Shown here: positions 14,553 to 17,566 of the stretch, piece after piece
Layout of the letters: each line of letters begins with the position of its first letter
How positions within the stretch are numbered: position 1 is the first letter of the stretch
Source of the DNA: an uncultured Clostridia bacterium
GTDB taxonomy: Bacteria > Bacillota > Clostridia > TANB77 > CAG-508
NCBI GenBank assembly: GCA_934157205.1
Contig: CAKPHJ010000027.1
Coordinates: 1-17,566 of the forward strand
Direction: 5' to 3'
Length of the DNA: 17,566 nucleotides
Program-made: the position numbers and the translations under genes
Notes under the pieces: generated by a model
What the model was told of the DNA's origin: nothing
The model's input: the letters and a program-made list of their open reading frames with translations, nothing else
Databases searched by the model: none

Positions 14553-14820
14553 AAGTTACATAGATAATAGTTTAGATAAAATTAATATAAGAAAACGTTG
14601 AAAATATAATTTTAAAATTCAATGACGAATGTAAATGAAAAAATTTTAGAAATTCTTACGAAATTTTCTGGAAAGAGTTCGCGAATAGCGGAAGGGTGCC
14701 AGAAAACAAGTTAGAATTTCTTGAATTTTTTAATAAGCCGAGGAATTGATATTTTAAAATTATATTTCAATGTTTTTAGTAAGTAAATTAATAAAAACTA
14801 TTATATATGTAACTTTTAAA
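14548..14820. repeat. 273-nt near-palindromic element with 26-bp terminal inverted repeats
   Basis: Four nested helices span almost the entire stretch. The termini 14548-14573 and 14795-14820 pair over 26 bp with one mismatch. 14592-14623 pairs with 14745-14776 over about 30 bp with small bulges. 14638-14656 pairs with 14713-14731 (19 bp, two mismatches), and TTTTCTGG (14664-14671) with CCAGAAAA (14699-14706). The apical 27 nt (14672-14698, containing TTCGCGAATAGCGG) are much richer in GC than the arms. It holds no ORF and shows no clear target duplication. It could be a MITE-like non-autonomous element or a rod-shaped structured RNA. Confidence 0.8.
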
Positions 14821-14841
14821 TTTTTTATTATAATAAAACAC

Positions 14842-14870
14842 TTGAAATTTTCAAAAAAATGTAGTAAAAT
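14842..14870 (+). promoter_or_regulatory. Promoter of rpsO
   Basis: TTGAAA (14842-14847) and TAAAAT (14865-14870) are 17 nt apart, just outside the right end of the palindromic element. Transcription would begin near 14877 and give a leader of about 87 nt. Confidence 0.75.
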
Positions 14871-14886
14871 AGAAATGTCAAAAAAA

Positions 14887-14958
14887 CCTTTTACTTAGCT
14901 TGAAAATAAAATACACCTATTTTAAGCTCAGTTAAAGGAAAAAGAAAAATAGGAGGTG
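14887..14958 (+). promoter_or_regulatory. Candidate S15 autoregulatory leader with pseudoknot to the ribosome binding site
   Basis: A hairpin pairs CCTTT/AAAGG, ACT/AGT and AGCTT-g-AAAATA (14897-14908) with TATTTTAAGCT (14918-14928). Its loop reads AAATACACC. The loop CACC plus the neighbouring TATT (14914-14921) is complementary to the Shine-Dalgarno region AATAGGAGGTG (14948-14958). The RNA could thus switch between open and blocked states. Known S15 leaders in other bacteria bind S15 and block translation, some through a pseudoknot. Confidence 0.55.
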
Positions 14959-14963
14959 CTAAA

Positions 14964-15227
14964 ATGACAAAAGAAAGAAAACAAGAAATAATCAATACTT
15001 ATAAGAGAGAAGAAAAAGACACTGGTTCACCAGAAGTTCAAATAGCTCTTTTAACAGAAAGAATTAATGAATTAACAGAACACTTAAAAATTCATAAAAA
15101 AGACAACCATTCAAGAAGAGGTCTTTTAAAAATGGTTGGTAAAAGAAGAAACTTGTTAAACTATTTATCTAAAAAAGATGTTAATAGATATAGAGAAATA
15201 GTTGAAAAATTAGGATTAAGAAAATAA
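14964..15227 (+). CDS. rpsO: 30S ribosomal protein S15
   Basis: This 87-residue primary-binding protein attaches to the three-way junction of helices 20-22 of 16S rRNA and starts assembly of the 30S platform. Family blocks are D-T-G-S-P-E-V-Q-I-A-L-L-T-E-R-I at residues 19-34, H-K-K-D-N-H-S-R-R-G-L-L at 44-55, and G-K-R-R-N-L-L-N-Y-L at 59-68. The length is typical (E. coli 89). A strong AGGAGGTG site stands 5 nt before the ATG. The leader hairpin can pair with this site, which suggests feedback by S15. It is followed by its own terminator and then pnp, the conserved rpsO-pnp order. Confidence 0.97.
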   Translation: MTKERKQEIINTYKREEKDTGSPEVQIALLTERINELTEHLKIHKKDNHSRRGLLKMVGKRRNLLNYLSKKDVNRYREIVEKLGLRK

Positions 15228-15230
15228 AAA

Positions 15231-15269
15231 TACAAAAGCCTAAAGCTATTGAGCATAGGCTTTTTTGTA
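15231..15269 (+). terminator. Terminator of rpsO
   Basis: TACAAAAGCCTA (15231-15242) pairs with TAGGCTTTT and the GTA beyond the T-run (15256-15269), with six T's at 15261-15266. Readthrough or attenuation would allow pnp expression. Confidence 0.85.
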
Positions 15270-15332
15270 CTATACTAGGAGTAAAAAATATATATCTTTA
15301 TTGTAAAAAAATTCCCTAAAATAGTACAAAAG
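15263..15332 (+). other. Second hairpin in the pnp leader sharing the rpsO terminator strand
   Basis: TTTTGTACTA (15263-15272) pairs perfectly with TAGTACAAAA (15322-15331), with TAGG/CCTA inside. It uses the same T-rich strand as the rpsO terminator, so the two folds exclude each other. Sequence 15325-15352 is also a degenerate direct copy of the terminator's 5' half (15231-15260). The rest of the 284-nt gap is AT-rich. A TATAAT at 15429-15434 lacks a good -35. Confidence 0.5.
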
Positions 15333-15511
15333 CTTAAGGCTCTAAACTATGCAAAATTTTTCCTATGAAAAATTCAAACAAAAATAAATTTAATATAAAA
15401 GCATGCAAATATTTAGGTAAGTAGCTTGTATAATGTATTGTCTAAGAAATTGGCAAAATATTATAGAGGTTACAAACTAAATTTATTTGCAAGTTAAGAA
15501 AGGAAGAAGAA

Positions 15512-17566
15512 ATGTTTAAAACATATGAAACAGAATTAGCAGGTAGAAAACTTGTAATTGAAACAGGAAAAATGGCAGAACTTGCCAATGGAAGTGTATT
15601 AGTAAGATATGGAGATACATGTGTATTAGTTAATGTAACAGCATCAAAAGAACCTAGAGAAGGAATAGATTTCTTCCCATTATCAGTAGATTTTGAAGAA
15701 AAATTATATGCTGTGGGAAAAATCCCAGGAAGCTTTACAAAAAGAGAAGGAAAGCCAACAGATAAAGCAATATTAACATCAAGAGCTATAGATAGACCAT
15801 TAAGACCATTGTTTCCAAAAGATTTTAGAAATGATGTAGTTGTTGTTGCAACAGTTCTTTGTGTAGAACAAGATAATTCACCAGAAGTTGCTGCAATGAT
15901 AGGGGCTGCTGCAGCACTTGCAATTTCAGATATACCATTTAATGGACCAACAGCAGCAGTAAATGTTGGATTAGTAAATGGAGAAATTATTATAAATCCA
16001 ACAGAAAAGGAAAGAAAAGAAAGTGATTTAACATTAACTGTTGCAGGAACTCCAAAGAAAATTACAATGATAGAAGCAGGAGCAAATGAAGTTGAAGATA
16101 GTATCATGCTTAAAGCAATTAAAGAAGCACATAAAGAAATAAAAAAAGTATGTAAATTTATAAGCAAAATTCAAAAAGAAATAGGAAAACCAAAATTTGA
16201 ATATAAATCATTTGAGGTTGATCACAATATATATGAATTTATAGAAGAAAATTTCAAAGATGAAATGAAACAAAAAGTTCAAGAAAAAGACAAAGAAATA
16301 AGAGACAAAAATATAGATGAAATAACAGAAAAAATTGAAAATGCATATATAGAAAAATTTGGAGAAGAACAATATGAAGAACATAAAGGTGACATTGGAG
16401 AAGCAATTTATAAATTAGAAAAAAAATGTGTAAGAGAAATGATATATTTTGAACACAAAAGAGTTGATGGTAGAGCTTTAGATGAAATAAGACCTTTATC
16501 ATGTGAAGTTGATTTACTTCCACGTGTGCATGGAAGCAGTCTATTTACAAGAGGACAAACTCAAGTAATGTCAATTACTACATTAGGAATGATTAGTGAA
16601 GAACAAATATTAGACGGAATAGACACAGAAGAAACAAAAAGATATATGCATCAATACAATTTCCCAAGTTATTCAGTTGGTGAAGCAAGACCATCAAGAG
16701 GACCAGGTAGAAGAGAAATTGGTCACGGAGCATTAGCAGAAAAAGCTTTAGTACCAGTTTTACCTTCAAAAGAGGAATTTCCATATGCAATAAGAGTTGT
16801 ATCAGAAGTTTTATCTTCAAATGGTTCTACATCACAAGCAAGTATATGTGGAAGTACTTTAAGTTTAATGGCTGCAGGAGTTCCTATAAAAAGACCTGTA
16901 GCAGGAATTTCAACAGGATTAATTACTAATCCAGACAATGATGAAGATTATGTTATGTTAGTAGATATTCAAGGTTTAGAAGACTTTTTTGGAGATATGG
17001 ATTTCAAAGTAGGTGGAACAGAAAAAGGAATAACAGCTATACAAGTAGATATAAAATGTGATGGACTAACATATGAAATAATAAAAGAAGCATTTGAAAG
17101 AACAAGAAAGGCCAGAGCTTACATATTAAATGAAATAATGTTACCAGTAATTAAAGAGCCAAGAAAAGAAATATCTAAATATGCACCAAAAATAGTAAGT
17201 ACAAAAATTAAAGTAGAAAAAATAAAAGATGTTATTGGAACAGGTGGAAAGGTAATAAACAAAATAATAGAAGAAACAGGAGTTAAAATAGACATTGAAG
17301 AAGACGGAGAAGTATTTATTTACTCTCAAAATAGTGAAAGTGCAGATCAAGCATTAGAAATGATTGAAGACATAGTAAGAGAAGTTGAAGTTGGTGGAAT
17401 ATATTACGGACAAGTTACAAAAATAATGAATTTTGGAGCATTTGTAGACTTAGGAGTAGCTGGAAAAGAAGGAATGGTTCATATATCAAAAATATCTAAT
17501 GAAAGAATAAAAAATGTTGAAGATATTTTACATGTTGGAGACAAAGTTGCAGTTAAAGTAATAAGC
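15512..17566 (+). CDS. pnp: Polyribonucleotide nucleotidyltransferase (PNPase), 3' end beyond window
   Basis: This is a 3'-5' phosphorolytic exoribonuclease of mRNA decay. The 685 visible codons cover nearly the entire protein without a stop. The first RNase PH-like core occupies about residues 1-140 (S-V-L-V-R-Y-G-D-T, S-R-A-I-D-R-P-L-R-P-L-F). An all-helical linker lies at about 145-310, and the second catalytic core at about 315-535. That core shows L-P-R-V-H-G-S-S-L-F-T-R-G-Q-T-Q, G-P-G-R-R-E-I-G-H-G and G-D-M-D-F-K-V-G-G-T with the metal-binding Asp residues. A KH domain follows (K-D-V-I-G-T-G-G-K-V-I-N-K-I), then an S1 domain (Y-Y-G-Q-V-T-K-I-M-N-F-G-A-F-V-D) cut by the window end. The start has an AGGAAG site about 5-7 nt upstream. 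The conserved Arg in L-P-R-V-H-G is encoded by CGT. Confidence 0.97.
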   Translation, partial: MFKTYETELAGRKLVIETGKMAELANGSVLVRYGDTCVLVNVTASKEPREGIDFFPLSVDFEEKLYAVGKIPGSFTKREGKPTDKAILTSRAIDRPLRPLFPKDFRNDVVVVATVLCVEQDNSPEVAAMIGAAAALAISDIPFNGPTAAVNVGLVNGEIIINPTEKERKESDLTLTVAGTPKKITMIEAGANEVEDSIMLKAIKEAHKEIKKVCKFISKIQKEIGKPKFEYKSFEVDHNIYEFIEENFKDEMKQKVQEKDKEIRDKNIDEITEKIENAYIEKFGEEQYEEHKGDIGEAIYKLEKKCVREMIYFEHKRVDGRALDEIRPLSCEVDLLPRVHGSSLFTRGQTQVMSITTLGMISEEQILDGIDTEETKRYMHQYNFPSYSVGEARPSRGPGRREIGHGALAEKALVPVLPSKEEFPYAIRVVSEVLSSNGSTSQASICGSTLSLMAAGVPIKRPVAGISTGLITNPDNDEDYVMLVDIQGLEDFFGDMDFKVGGTEKGITAIQVDIKCDGLTYEIIKEAFERTRKARAYILNEIMLPVIKEPRKEISKYAPKIVSTKIKVEKIKDVIGTGGKVINKIIEETGVKIDIEEDGEVFIYSQNSESADQALEMIEDIVREVEVGGIYYGQVTKIMNFGAFVDLGVAGKEGMVHISKISNERIKNVEDILHVGDKVAVKVIS

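Noticed and set aside
14672..14698. Apex of the palindromic element as a T-box, SRP RNA or known riboswitch
   Set aside because: The T-box TGGNACCGCG bulge, the SRP GGAAGGAAGCAGCC motif and other consensus sequences I know are absent.
3463..15280. ACTAG(G)AA-containing hairpins (3463, 5491, 15263) as one repeat family
   Set aside because: Only a 7-8 base core is shared and the arms differ, so common origin is not supported.
15421..15470. A pnp promoter around TATAAT 15429-15434 or TATTAT 15459-15464
   Set aside because: No acceptable -35 element stands at the right distance from either.
15442..16167. A long minus-strand open frame opposite pnp
   Set aside because: It is antisense to clearly conserved PNPase, has serine/phenylalanine-rich shadow composition and no ribosome binding site.

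Overview
The window is a very AT-rich stretch of chromosome. Gene content (spoVG, pth next to spoVG, an RNase E/G gene, rimO, a dinD homologue, a large serine recombinase, rpsO-pnp) and strong GGAGG-type ribosome binding sites point to an uncultured anaerobic Bacillota lineage of clostridial type. AGA is the main Arg codon. CGA, CGT, CGC and AGG occur as ordinary Arg codons, two of them at conserved positions (CGA in the Pth R-H-N-M-G motif, CGT in the Pnp L-P-R-V-H-G motif).

Layout: 1-99 is the 3' end of spoVG and its terminator. 155-3369 is a probable pth-rng-rimO operon (tRNA recycling, RNA decay, S12 methylthiolation). 3527-5021 is an unknown acidic protein whose frame must shift once. 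5139-5477 is a small one-helix membrane protein. On the minus strand, 5566-6096 is an HD-domain protein and 6143-7137 is aspartate-semialdehyde dehydrogenase, which needs two frame shifts. 7418-8683 is a membrane glycosyltransferase, then tRNA-Gln(CUG). 9073-9340 is a small unknown protein needing one shift. 9597-11174 is a serine recombinase, followed by dinD under a consensus promoter with a LexA-like palindrome, a DAACS symporter, mntP, a 273-nt near-palindromic element, and rpsO-pnp (pnp runs off the end).

Main discovery: scanning all coding regions on both strands, I find only four in-frame CGG codons, and all four sit where the reading frame must move by +1 (NNN-C-GGN) to continue the protein. 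The sites are in asd (twice, one immediately after the catalytic His codon), in the 3527 gene and in the 9073 gene. No CGG is read as a normal triplet anywhere in the window. I infer that CGG is unassigned in this organism and acts as a +1 frameshift signal, or is read as a CGGN quadruplet giving one residue. I am not aware of a description of such a system, but I could not search.

Other points of interest are an rpsO leader hairpin whose loop can pair with its own Shine-Dalgarno sequence, the long palindromic element between mntP and rpsO, an RNase G lacking its zinc-link end, and an extra +1-frame tail behind the recombinase that is not explained by CGG.
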